26,545 nucleotides of DNA from an uncultured Prevotella sp. (GCA_927910885.1 CAKMOD010000022.1:1-26545), one strand, 5' to 3'. Positions 8,218 to 16,093 are shown, numbered from the stretch's first letter. Notes: generated by a model from the sequence alone, not told the origin. Numbers and translations are program-made.

Positions 8218-8697
8218 TTATATTTTTGTCAGCTTTGGCTTCACGGTAGTAGCATCCTCGATGATAAATGAGTTACCCTGCTCCTTCACCTTAACATAAA
8301 CCACAGTATGCTTTGTAGGCACCTTCTTGTAGCTCGAAGTCCATAAGAACGAAACAGAGAGCCAATCATTGTTCAGCGGAACAACCTTCAGTGTACGTAG
8401 ATTCTCCTCTATGCGGTCCTGTGCATCAAGAAGTACGTCAGCACCAGTGTCGGCAGTCTTCTTCAAAACCTTTGGACTAACAAACTTCTTTGCAATCACC
8501 ATGTTAAGGTCTGAGAGCTGATAGATAAGGCTGTTCATATAGGTCTTGTAAAAACCATAAGCGAACTGTTGCTTTTCCTTCTGTGTTTCGTTCATCGTAA
8601 CAGCAGCACTTTTAGTCTTTTTAGCTTGTGCATAGCTTGTAAGTGGTGCAGAAGCCAAGCATACAGCTAAGCTTATTGCAAGATAATACTTTTTCAT
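8218..8697 (-). CDS. Exported protein of unknown function
   Basis: 159 residues with a clear Sec signal peptide (MKKYYLAISL..., hydrophobic core 5-18, predicted cut after Ala23 in SYA-Q). The mature part is about 136 residues: a Lys-rich, thin start, a helical section (KQQFAYGFYKTYMNSLIYQLSDLN) and a strand-rich end (WLSVSFLWTSSY, HTVVYVKV, FIIEDATTVKPKLTKI), suggesting a small periplasmic alpha+beta domain. No lipobox is present. I do not recognise a family. A consensus promoter sits about 185 bases upstream, giving an unusually long leader. It stands alone, opposite to murF-alr. Confidence 0.75.
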   Translation of the reverse strand: MKKYYLAISLAVCLASAPLTSYAQAKKTKSAAVTMNETQKEKQQFAYGFYKTYMNSLIYQLSDLNMVIAKKFVSPKVLKKTADTGADVLLDAQDRIEENLRTLKVVPLNNDWLSVSFLWTSSYKKVPTKHTVVYVKVKEQGNSFIIEDATTVKPKLTKI

Positions 8698-8881
8698 TGT
8701 TATGATTGTTTATAGCGTTAAATTCGGTAGATAGTTATTGATTTACTTTTTCAAAGTAGTATCGTGTCAAATTCTTTTTGGCATAGCGGCTTCAATGTTA
8801 GCATTTGCCTCTGGATAGCTGACTGTCGTTGAAATATGAAACTTTATTAGTTCTTTTTCTTTTTATTTATTCATTTCGGGA

Positions 8882-8912
8882 GCAAAGGTATGAAATAAAA
8901 TGATTGCACCAA
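8882..8912 (-). promoter_or_regulatory. Promoter of the exported-protein gene
   Basis: On the minus strand, TTG (8912-8910) and TACCTTTGC (8890-8882) are 22 bases apart, an exact fit to the consensus. The inferred start near 8876 leaves a leader of about 180 bases before the ATG at 8697. Confidence 0.6.
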
Positions 8913-8950
8913 ATATTTCTACAATTATTTTCAAAAAAGACAAAAATAAA

Positions 8951-9120
8951 GTTGACGAGTTAACGTGGAGACAGGATAAATAAAAGACAAAGTAACAGAG
9001 GAACAAAGTTCTTTTAAGTAACAAGTTGACAAGTTAACATGTTGCTTGTAGACAGTGTAAATAAAAGACAAAGTAACATAAGAACATTTTTAGTTGACAG
9101 GTTAACAAGTTTCTTGCCAC
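8951..9120 (+). repeat. Imperfect direct repeats with GTTGAC-AGTTAAC start
   Basis: GTTGAC starts at 8951, 9025 and 9094 are each followed by GTTAAC. The first two also share TAAATAAAAGACAAAGTAAC further on. The third copy is truncated. Nothing here resembles a gene. Confidence 0.5.
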
Positions 9121-9222
9121 GTCATCTTACGCAAATCTGCATTCTGCCATATATATTGATTATTCATACACTTCTAATTTATTGCAGCAAACTTACGACT
9201 TTTTTGCTATAAATCCAAGTCT

Positions 9223-9268
9223 TTGCGGAGAAAACAACGATTATTCTCCGCAAACTTGCGGAGAATAA
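9223..9268. promoter_or_regulatory. 13-bp palindrome with an extra half-site
   Basis: TTATTCTCCGCAA (9241-9253) and TTGCGGAGAATAA (9256-9268) are perfect inverted repeats with a two-base spacer. A further TTGCGGAGAA at 9223-9232 can pair with the first arm instead. It may be a protein-binding site, a REP-like element or a switchable hairpin; no neighbouring gene explains it. Confidence 0.45.
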
Positions 9269-9291
9269 GGAGCGATATACGAGTTTATAAT

Positions 9292-9536
9292 CCATAATTC
9301 ATAATTCATAATTCACAATTCATAATTATTCGAACAGAGTTCTCATCAGTACGTCATAATTATGATTACTTTTATTTGCTATGTTTATTGTTGTATGTAA
9401 CTTGTTAACTCGTTAGCAAACCTCTGTGTACTCCGCAGACCTTTAGGTCTCTCTGTGATTTTGATATCTTTTAATTCTCCGTGTACTCCGTGAACTCTGT
9501 GAGAGATTAAAAAAGAATAACTGAGAAAATTATGAG
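9292..9536 (+). repeat. Direct repeat flanking the IS66 relic, copy 1
   Basis: It starts with CATAATT heptamers, then TTCGAACAGAGTTCTCATCA, a CTCCGCAGACCTTTAGGTCT hairpin and a GAACTCTGTGAGAGATT tail ending near TGAGAAAATTATGAGC. A closely matching copy is at about 11453-11683, and a partial third follows at about 11735-11800. Confidence 0.7.
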
Positions 9537-9640
9537 CGTAACTATTCAGCGGTATTAATCTGTTTGTATTTTTCCCTCTAAAATCTTCGTATAAAGACTA
9601 TAAAGATGCTCATTTTTCTTACGTATTTCAGATTTTCTTT

Positions 9641-10582
9641 GTACCTTTATACCTATGCAAGAACTGTGATGAACGTATTCGGACAGCACCGAGACGGCGA
9701 TCAAACAACGTGGTATGTGATTCAAGCGTAAAGACCTTAGTGGTTTATCTGAGTGTCGTGCAATTTCTTCCTTACGGTCACATAGCAAGTTTTTTGCGTG
9801 AGTTATTTGGACTCACTCCAAGCGAAGGCTCGCTGGGGAACTGGGTAAATGAGGCTAAGTGAAATGCGCAACCTGTGATTGATAAGATTAAAGAATATAT
9901 CAAGTCATCAGCAGTTGTTGGTTTCGATGAGAGCGGCTTGTACTGTAACAAAAGACTCGACTGGGCATGGATTGCACAGACTGTTTATTACACATTGCTT
10001 TTCCGTGCTGATGGAAGAGGATCGAAGGTATTGGCAGACAAATTTGGCGATAGCTTGGAACGAATGACTGCCGTTACCGACCGCCATAGCGCATACTTTG
10101 TACTCCATTTTCTCAATCATCAGGTATGCCTTGCTCACTTACTCCGCGAACTACAATATCTCTCAGAGTTGAACACTGAGCAAGAGTGGTCTGGGAAAGT
10201 AACCAGTCTGTTCCGTGAAGCCATTCACGAGCGGAATACCAATCCGAACGACGTTATAGGCAAGGTGTCATGGATCCGACGTTTAGACAATCTGCTCAAA
10301 TAAAATATAGAGGAGCTTGGTAAAAAGTTTATTACGTTCAGAAAAGGCTTAGTCAAATGCAGAGATTACATTTTCAATTTCCTCGAAAATCCGATGATAC
10401 CATTTGACAATAATGGAAGCGAAAGGGGAATACGCAAGCTAAAAATCAAACTGAAGAACTCGTGTACATTTCGTTCAGACTTCGGAGTAGACGCTTTCCT
10501 TGAACTTCATTCGATTGTAGAAACAGCGAAGAAGCACGACAAAACTCCATATAATGCGATTCAAGCCTTATTTAAGGTTTGA
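9641..10582 (+). pseudogene. IS66-family transposase relic (truncated, two nonsense codons)
   Basis: One reading frame runs from about 9641 to 10582 and is interrupted only by TGA at 9860-9862 and TAA at 10301-10303. It begins near a Cys pair (CKNC, the IS66 zinc-finger region), then LVVYLSVVQFLPY, LFGLTPSEGSLGNW, and the DDE core: GFDESGLY (Asp), AVTDRHSAY (Asp) and NGSERGIRKLK (Glu), ending YNAIQALFKV. All three catalytic residues survive. An intact IS66 transposase is about 500 residues; the N-terminal part is missing and no helper ORFs are present, so the element is dead. GTG at 9875 is only the first in-frame start after the TGA. Its last 54 bases recur at about 11330-11380. Confidence 0.85.
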
Positions 10583-10751
10583 TAAATTGATATGCACTGT
10601 ATATATCGGGTATCGCTGAGTAGTTACCTTAAAACAGACATTTTCTCTTTTTTATTTTGTTGACAAAGCTACTTTTAATTATTGTCAGAAACAATAATCA
10701 GTTTATCATGAATGAGTTAATTTTATATATCATCACTCAAAGTAGAAACTA

Positions 10752-11102
10752 CTATTCTTTGACTTCCCCTTTTATGACAGGTACAGTCATAGGCATACCA
10801 CGTTTGGTAGTATAACTATATGTTCCTACTCGTTGTGGATTTTTTACAGTTATTTCTTGATCACTATAAAAATCATCACTAACAAGTACAACTGTTTTTC
10901 CATGGTACCACTTGTATTCTTTGTCTGAGATTTCGAATGCCAAAGCAGCATCTTGTCCAATCACTTGAAACACCTGGAATGATGTCTCCTTTTTGTTCTC
11001 ATAACTGACAGGCTTTTCAAGACGCTTTATTTTATCGTCTTTAGTTCCCTGTAGTCCAATAAAAGCTAATAAAATTCCAACAATAAAAGAATTTAAGTCC
11101 AT
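10752..11102 (-). CDS. Membrane-anchored protein of unknown function
   Basis: 116 residues: a hydrophobic N-terminal segment (about residues 5-19, FIVGILLAFIGLQG) that could be an uncleaved anchor, then a polar region with FQVFQVIGQDAALAFEI, WYHGKTVVLVSDDFYSDQEI and a basic end GTYSYTTKRGMPMTVPVI. The alternating hydrophobic pattern suggests a small beta-rich domain outside the membrane. I recognise no family. A consensus promoter lies 33-64 bases upstream on the same strand. The gene is enclosed by IS66 debris and direct repeats and may be a passenger of a past mobile element. Confidence 0.65.
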   Translation of the reverse strand: MDLNSFIVGILLAFIGLQGTKDDKIKRLEKPVSYENKKETSFQVFQVIGQDAALAFEISDKEYKWYHGKTVVLVSDDFYSDQEITVKNPQRVGTYSYTTKRGMPMTVPVIKGEVKE

Positions 11103-11134
11103 AATTTATTTAGATTTATTTTATTTTTTCGATT

Positions 11135-11166
11135 GCAAAGATAGTTTAAATGATTGTTATAAACAA
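11135..11166 (-). promoter_or_regulatory. Promoter of the 116-residue protein gene
   Basis: On the minus strand, TTG (11166-11164) and TATCTTTGC (11143-11135) are 23 bases apart, giving a leader of about 25 bases before the ATG at 11102. Confidence 0.6.
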
Positions 11167-11177
11167 GCAAAACGTCT

Positions 11178-11208
11178 CTTTTTACTGAATTGTTAATTCA
11201 GTAAAAAG
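11178..11208. promoter_or_regulatory. Perfect 14-bp inverted repeat between divergent promoters
   Basis: CTTTTTACTGAATT (11178-11191) and AATTCAGTAAAAAG (11195-11208) form a perfect stem with a three-base spacer. It sits 12 bases upstream of the minus-strand -33 box and 36 bases upstream of the plus-strand TATCTTTGC at 11244, so it could be an operator for either gene; it also resembles a bidirectional terminator. Confidence 0.5.
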
Positions 11209-11243
11209 CACCAATTCATTTCTTTTATTAAAAATAGCAGCTT

Positions 11244-11252
11244 TATCTTTGC
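11244..11252 (+). promoter_or_regulatory. Promoter -7 box upstream of the chimeric short ORF
   Basis: TATCTTTGC matches the consensus. It implies a start near 11257, about 19 bases before the ATG at 11276. No -33 TTG is seen. Confidence 0.4.
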
Positions 11253-11275
11253 ATAAGTCACTATCAAATTATAAT

Positions 11276-11380
11276 ATGATTTTAAGATTAATAATATTAT
11301 CCTTATATTTATCTGTCTTTCTTCCAACGAAGCACGACAAAACTCCATATAATGCGATTCAAGCCTTATTTAAGGTTTGA
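11276..11380 (+). pseudogene. Truncated secreted-protein gene fused to the IS66 3' end
   Basis: A 34-codon frame opens with a signal-peptide-like stretch (MILRLIILSLYLSVFLP), preceded by a consensus -7 box. At about 11330 it runs in frame into a copy of the last codons of the IS66 transposase (KHDKTPYNAIQALFKV) and uses its stop. The simplest reading is a gene whose body was replaced by the end of an IS66 copy, leaving the promoter and start. Whether the 34-residue peptide is made is unknown. Confidence 0.5.
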
Positions 11381-11420
11381 TATGCACTGTATATATCGGG
11401 TATCGCTGAATAGTTACTTA
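11330..11420 (+). repeat. Second copy of the IS66 3' end
   Basis: GAAGCACGACAAAACTCC onward matches 10529-10620, continuing past the transposase stop through GCACTGTATATATCGGGTAT and ATAGTTAC. One copy has an extra short insertion after the stop (TAAATTGA-type) that the other lacks. This marks a second, nearly complete loss of an IS66 element. Confidence 0.75.
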
Positions 11421-11452
11421 TGAGCAAAAGACATCATAATTCATAATTCATA

Positions 11453-11683
11453 ATCCATAAATTCATAATTATTCGAACAGAGTTCTCATCAGTACGTCAT
11501 AATTATGAATTACCTTTATCCTGCTATGTTTATTGTTGTATATAACTTTGTTAACTCGTTAGCAAACCTCTGTGTACTCCGCAGACCTTTAGGTCTCTCT
11601 GTGACCTTGATCTCTTTTAATTCTCCGTGTACTCTGTGAACTCTGTGAGAGATTAATAAATAATAACTGAGAAAATTATGAGC
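11453..11683 (+). repeat. Direct repeat flanking the IS66 relic, copy 2
   Basis: Matches 9292-9536 in order: TTCGAACAGAGTTCTCATCA, TGCTATGTTTATTGTTGTAT, CTCCGCAGACCTTTAGGTCT, GAACTCTGTGAGAGATTAA. Downstream CATAATTC heptamers repeat again (about 11690-11750), then a partial third copy (ATGATTACTTCCATTTGCGA onward, to about 11800). Confidence 0.7.
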
Positions 11684-11814
11684 AAAAGACATCATAATCC
11701 ATAATTCATAATCCATAATTCATAATTCATAATTTATAATTATGATTACTTCCATTTGCGATGTTTATTGCTGTGTATAATTTGTAAACTCTTTTCAAAC
11801 AACTCAAAAACAAT

Positions 11815-11990
11815 ACATGCTCTTTTAGCTTTGAAAAGACGCCTAATAAGCTTGCAAAAGATGCCCTTTAAGACGCTAACTAACGCCCTTTTGGAACCTT
11901 ACTAAGCACCTTTTGAAAAGCATATCTTCAACCTCTTAGTAGCCAACAACTTACGGGGGTGGCTGAAAACACTCGTTTTTTAGGTTTTTC
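11815..11990 (+). repeat. Dispersed intergenic repeat with ACGCCCTTTT units, copy 2
   Basis: Shows the same order of motifs as 2873-3050: CTTGCAAAAGATGCCCTTT, TAACTAACGCCCTTTT, AAGCACCTTTTGAAA, then CAACAACTTAC. It lies upstream of the GH31 promoter. The stretch from 11990 to 12170 shows nothing further. Confidence 0.55.
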
Positions 11991-12171
11991 GCAATATCTA
12001 TCCTTGTTTTTTGTAATGTTATTTCATATAATAAACCATCAAATTTCAATGTTCAAATAGTTCTCTCGCAGCACATATCTTAACGAATAGGGGTCAAATA
12101 TCAATGGTTAAAGCACACACTTTACACTTCAAACATTCAAGTTCATAGTTCAAAAATATTAGCTTAAATCA

Positions 12172-12202
12172 TTGTAATTTATAAAATATAGTGTATCTTT
12201 GC
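12172..12202 (+). promoter_or_regulatory. Promoter of the GH31 gene
   Basis: TTG at 12172-12174 and TATCTTTGC at 12194-12202 are 22 bases apart, a full consensus match. The leader to the ATG at 12297 is about 90 bases. Confidence 0.6.
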
Positions 12203-12296
12203 CACTCAGTTGCAACAACAACAAATAGCTAAAAACCAAAAGTAGTTCGGAAACCAAGTAGACCTAAGCTTGGGAACGATAGACGAGATCTATAAA

Positions 12297-15200
12297 ATGA
12301 AGAAAAAGAAAGCCAAGATTTTACTTGCTGCCTTGTTATTGGCAGTGGGAGAAACCGCATTTGCTGACGGAAAGGCAGTGAGCGGTATTCGACAAATCAA
12401 TCCAACAACGGTAGAGATTACTTATAGTGATGGTGGCGTGATGACCGTTGACTTCTATGGTCAGAATGTCTTCCGCCTTTTCCGCGACCCAAAGGGTGGT
12501 ATCGTTCGTGACCCTGCGAGCAACCCTCCAGCACGTATCCTCCTTGACAACCCACGCAAGAGCGCAGGACGATTGACCGTCAATGCGACCGATGCCGATG
12601 TGGCTGTCGCAACCGCTGAAGTACGTGTGCGCTTCGACCGCAGCACGGGTTTGATGAGCGTCACCGACCTTCGCAATGGCAAGGAGGTCGTTAAAGAGGT
12701 GAAGGGAGTCGACTTCCAGAAGAATCGCACCACTGTAACCCTCGCCAATGCAGCGGGAGAGTATTTCTATGGTGGCGGTGTGCAGAACGGTCGTTTCTCA
12801 CATCGTGGCAAGCGCATTGAGATTGTCAATACGAATAGTTGGACCGATGGCGGTGTTGCTTCGCCAGCTCCGTTCTATTGGTCAACGGGCGGTTATGCTG
12901 CTATGCCTTACACCTTTGCGCCCGGAGCCTACGACTTTGGCAGTGTGGATAAGAACACGGTGACGATTAGTCACGATATGCCTTATCTCGACCTCTTCCT
13001 GATGGTCGACACAACCCCAGTTTCTTTGCTTCAAGATTATTATCAGCTCACCGGTAACCCCGTCTTATTGCCAAAGTTTGCTTTCTATGAGGGCCACCTC
13101 AATGCCTACAACCGTGACTATTGGAAGGAGACAACCGAAGAAGGTAAGGGTATCCTCTTTGAAGACGGCAAGCGATATGTAGAAAGTCAGAAGGACAATG
13201 GCGGTATCAAGGAAAGCCTCAATGGCGAGAAGGATAACTATCAGTTCTCTGCACGTGCCGTTATCGATCGATATAAGAAAGACGATATGCCATTGGGTTG
13301 GATTCTCCCTAACGATGGTTACGGAGCTGGCTATGGTCAGACTTCGACCCTTGATGGCAATATAGCTAACCTCAAGAGTCTTGGCGATTATGCGCGTAAG
13401 AACGGTGTAGAGATTGGCTTGTGGACACAGTCAAACCTCCATCCAGTCGACAGCATCCCAGCTCTCTTACAGCGTGACATCGTCAAAGAGGTGCGTGATG
13501 CAGGTGTACGTGTCTTGAAGACCGACGTAGCATGGGTCGGAGCAGGCTATTCCTTCGGACTCAATGGTATTGCTGACGTGGCTAATATCATGCCTTACTA
13601 CGGCAGCGATGCCCGTCCGTTCATCATCACCCTCGATGGTTGGGCTGGTACACAGCGTTATGGCGGTGTATGGAGTGGCGACCAGAGTGGTGGCGAGTGG
13701 GAGTATATCCGTTTCCACATCCCAACCTATATCGGCTCTGGACTCTCCGGAATGGGTAATATTACGAGCGATATGGACGGTATCTTCGGTGGAAAGAACC
13801 TGCAAGTGAACATCCGTGACTTCCAGTGGAAGACCTTCACACCAATGCAGTTGAATATGGACGGATGGGGTAGCAACCCTAAATATCCGCAAGCCTTGGG
13901 CGAACCAGCCACAAGTATCAACCGTTCTTACCTCAAACTCAAGTCGATGCTCCTGCCATATACCTATTCTTGTTCGTATGAGGCAGTAACAGGCAAGCCA
14001 TTGATGCGTGCGATGTTCCTTGATGATACCAACGATTATACGCTCGGCAGCGCAACCCGCTACCAGTTTATGTATGGTCCTTCGTTCCTCGTGGCACCGA
14101 TCTATCAGAACACGGCAGCCGACAAGGAGGGCAACGACGTGCGCAATGGCATCTATCTACCAAAGGGAACATGGTACGACTACTTCACGGGTGCTACCTA
14201 CGAAGGCGGTTGCATCCTCAATGATTATTTCGCACCAATCTGGAAGTTGCCAGTCTTGGTGAAAGCGGGTGCAATCATTCCGATGGTCAATCCGAATAAC
14301 AACCCTTCAGAAATCGACAAGAGCCGTCGTGTCTTTGAGATCTATCCAGACGGAAAGAGCGAGTTCACACTCTATGATGACGATGGTACAACTCAGAAGT
14401 ATCTCGCTAATGAGAAGGCTACAACCCGCATCACCTCCGATCTTAACGACAAGCAGGTGCTGACCGTAAGCATCGACAAGACCGAAGGAGCGTTCGAAGG
14501 TATGGTGAAGAATCAGTCAACTACCTTCTATCTGAACACTAACGCAAAGCCAAAGAAGCTCACAGCCGTTGTCGGTGGCAGGAAGATTCGACTCACAGAG
14601 GCAGAGCAGGGCGATAACACTTGGCAGTATGTTCAAGCTTCGAATATTAACCGTTTCTCAACCGCTAACAGCGAGATGGAACGCCTACTGGTAACTAAAA
14701 ATGCCCAAATCATCGTGCGTTTGGCTTCCTGCGACATCACAAAGGAGGCTGTAACGCTTCGCGTGGAGGGTTTCGCACGTCTGAATAAGTCGAACGAAAC
14801 CCTGCGCAAGAAGGGTATCTTGACGGCTCCTGAACTCCTCGAAGCTGACGTTCAGCCTTATAGCGTTACGCCAAAGTGGAAGCCTGTGCAGAATGCTGAC
14901 TACTATGAGATAGACTTCAATGGTCAGACCTATACCACTATCCGCCACAACTCGCTTCTTTTCGAAGACCTCCAGCCAGCAACCGACTACGACTTTAAGG
15001 TGCGTGCGGTGAATAGCGATGGGGCAGGAGAGTGGACTCCGCTGCACGTGAAGACGGCTGTCAACCCATTGGAGTATGCTATCAAGGGACTCACCGCTAC
15101 CTCAACCGCTCCAGACATGGACGGCTTTGGTATCTGGCATCTCTTCGACTTCAATACGACAGGCGACCTCTGGCATACACATTATTCTAAGAAGGTAGTG

Positions 15201-15704
15201 CCATTCGAGTTCACTATCGACCTCCATAGCACCAACACGCTCGACAAACTTCAGTATGTGCCACGTGCAAATGGCGGTAACGGTACGATTACGAAGTGTG
15301 ACATCGCTGTCAGCAAGGACGGAAGAAACTGGATTGAGATTGGTCCACAGCAGTGGGCACGTGATGGCAGAACGAAGGAGGTGACTCTGACCGAGCATCC
15401 AGTGGCTCGCTTTGTGAAGGTGAGTGTGAAGGAAGCTGTCGGCAACTTCGGTTCCGGTCGTGAGTTCTATGTCTTCAAGGTGCCGGGCACAAAGTCTGTT
15501 CTTCCGGGCGACATCAACCTCGATGGTAAGATTGACGAGAACGATTTCACCTCTTATATGAACTATACCGGACTCAGAAAGGGCGATGCCGACTTCGATG
15601 GTTATATCTCTGGTGGCGACCTCAACGGCAACGGTCTCATTGATGCTTACGACATTTCAAATGTTGCCGTACAGCTTGAGGGTGTTGCAACGATGATGAG
15701 GTAG
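12297..15704 (+). CDS. Secreted multidomain GH31 glycoside hydrolase, frameshifted at the C terminus
   Basis: 1135 residues from the ATG at 12297 (signal peptide, cut after Ala23 in AFA-D). An N-terminal beta-domain is followed by the GH31 barrel: LKTDVAWVG gives the probable nucleophile Asp410 and GVWSGDQSG the acid/base Asp462. Then come a beta-rich domain, an FN3 domain (about 842-925), an F5/8C (CBM32-like) domain (about 926-1065) and two dockerin-like Ca-binding repeats (about 1069-1130, GDINLDGKID and GDLNGNGLIDAYD). It hydrolyses alpha-linked sugars outside the cytoplasm; the accessory domains suggest host glycans such as mucin, and the GH31 alpha-N-acetylgalactosaminidases are a possible match, but this is inference. 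The frame ends early at TAG 15702; its natural C terminus continues in another frame. The in-frame TTG at 12270 is rejected because it would precede the signal peptide. Confidence 0.87.
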   Translation: MKKKKAKILLAALLLAVGETAFADGKAVSGIRQINPTTVEITYSDGGVMTVDFYGQNVFRLFRDPKGGIVRDPASNPPARILLDNPRKSAGRLTVNATDADVAVATAEVRVRFDRSTGLMSVTDLRNGKEVVKEVKGVDFQKNRTTVTLANAAGEYFYGGGVQNGRFSHRGKRIEIVNTNSWTDGGVASPAPFYWSTGGYAAMPYTFAPGAYDFGSVDKNTVTISHDMPYLDLFLMVDTTPVSLLQDYYQLTGNPVLLPKFAFYEGHLNAYNRDYWKETTEEGKGILFEDGKRYVESQKDNGGIKESLNGEKDNYQFSARAVIDRYKKDDMPLGWILPNDGYGAGYGQTSTLDGNIANLKSLGDYARKNGVEIGLWTQSNLHPVDSIPALLQRDIVKEVRDAGVRVLKTDVAWVGAGYSFGLNGIADVANIMPYYGSDARPFIITLDGWAGTQRYGGVWSGDQSGGEWEYIRFHIPTYIGSGLSGMGNITSDMDGIFGGKNLQVNIRDFQWKTFTPMQLNMDGWGSNPKYPQALGEPATSINRSYLKLKSMLLPYTYSCSYEAVTGKPLMRAMFLDDTNDYTLGSATRYQFMYGPSFLVAPIYQNTAADKEGNDVRNGIYLPKGTWYDYFTGATYEGGCILNDYFAPIWKLPVLVKAGAIIPMVNPNNNPSEIDKSRRVFEIYPDGKSEFTLYDDDGTTQKYLANEKATTRITSDLNDKQVLTVSIDKTEGAFEGMVKNQSTTFYLNTNAKPKKLTAVVGGRKIRLTEAEQGDNTWQYVQASNINRFSTANSEMERLLVTKNAQIIVRLASCDITKEAVTLRVEGFARLNKSNETLRKKGILTAPELLEADVQPYSVTPKWKPVQNADYYEIDFNGQTYTTIRHNSLLFEDLQPATDYDFKVRAVNSDGAGEWTPLHVKTAVNPLEYAIKGLTATSTAPDMDGFGIWHLFDFNTTGDLWHTHYSKKVVPFEFTIDLHSTNTLDKLQYVPRANGGNGTITKCDIAVSKDGRNWIEIGPQQWARDGRTKEVTLTEHPVARFVKVSVKEAVGNFGSGREFYVFKVPGTKSVLPGDINLDGKIDENDFTSYMNYTGLRKGDADFDGYISGGDLNGNGLIDAYDISNVAVQLEGVATMMR

Positions 15705-16093
15705 CCCCTGTTGGCGGTAAGGTTTACTACGAATACAATCGTAAGTCATACGCTGCAGGCGATGATGTCATCATTAAGGTAAAGGGTAAGGATTTGCAGG
15801 CTGTCAACGCCTTCAACCTCATCTTCCCATACAGTCCGAAAGAGCTGCAGTTCGTTAAGGTAGAGACCGACCCATCAATGGTAATGCGCAACCTCACCTA
15901 CGACCGCCGTCATAGCGATGGTTCGCAGGTGCTCTACCCAACCTTCGTGAATGTGGGCGACCACCATACTTTTAATGGTGATGCCGACCTCCTCGTCATC
16001 CGTATGAAGGCCCTCAAACCATTCACGGTTAAGAGTACAACAGCCAAGGGCTTGTTGGTGGATAAGCAGTTGGAGGAAGTGGAGTTAAAGTAG
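15692..16093 (+). pseudogene. Cohesin-like C-terminal domain of the GH31 protein, out of frame
   Basis: Reading frame -1 relative to the gene above opens with DDEVAPVGGKVYYEYNRKSY, continues AAGDDVIIKVKGKDLQAVNA and FNLIFPYSPKELQFVKVET, and ends at the TAG at 16091. The pattern (strand-rich, an early GGKVYYEYN, mid-domain VNAFNLIFPYSP) resembles cohesin-type carbohydrate-assembly modules found after dockerin repeats in Bacteroidota secreted enzymes. It joins the upstream frame without a gap if one base is missing near 15690. The first ATG-like start (CTG/ATG near 15794) has no promoter, so it is not a separate gene. A sequencing error is an equal possibility. Confidence 0.75.

Noticed and set aside
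9290..9330. CATAATT heptamer runs as a CRISPR-like array (also near 11440 and 11700)
   Set aside because: The units are seven bases with no spacers; they are simple-sequence repeats.
9875..10303. Separate 142-codon transposase gene starting at GTG
   Set aside because: The same frame continues on both sides across nonsense codons, so it is part of one IS66 pseudogene.
12270..12296. In-frame TTG as the GH31 start
   Set aside because: Adds nine residues before a normal Lys-rich signal peptide that begins at ATG 12297.
15680..15704. Programmed -1 frameshifting in the GH31 gene
   Set aside because: No slippery heptamer or clear downstream pseudoknot is seen; mutation or sequencing error is simpler.
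15794..16093. Independent 99-codon gene after the GH31 gene
   Set aside because: The homologous frame extends upstream to 15692 and joins the GH31 frame; no promoter or start signal.
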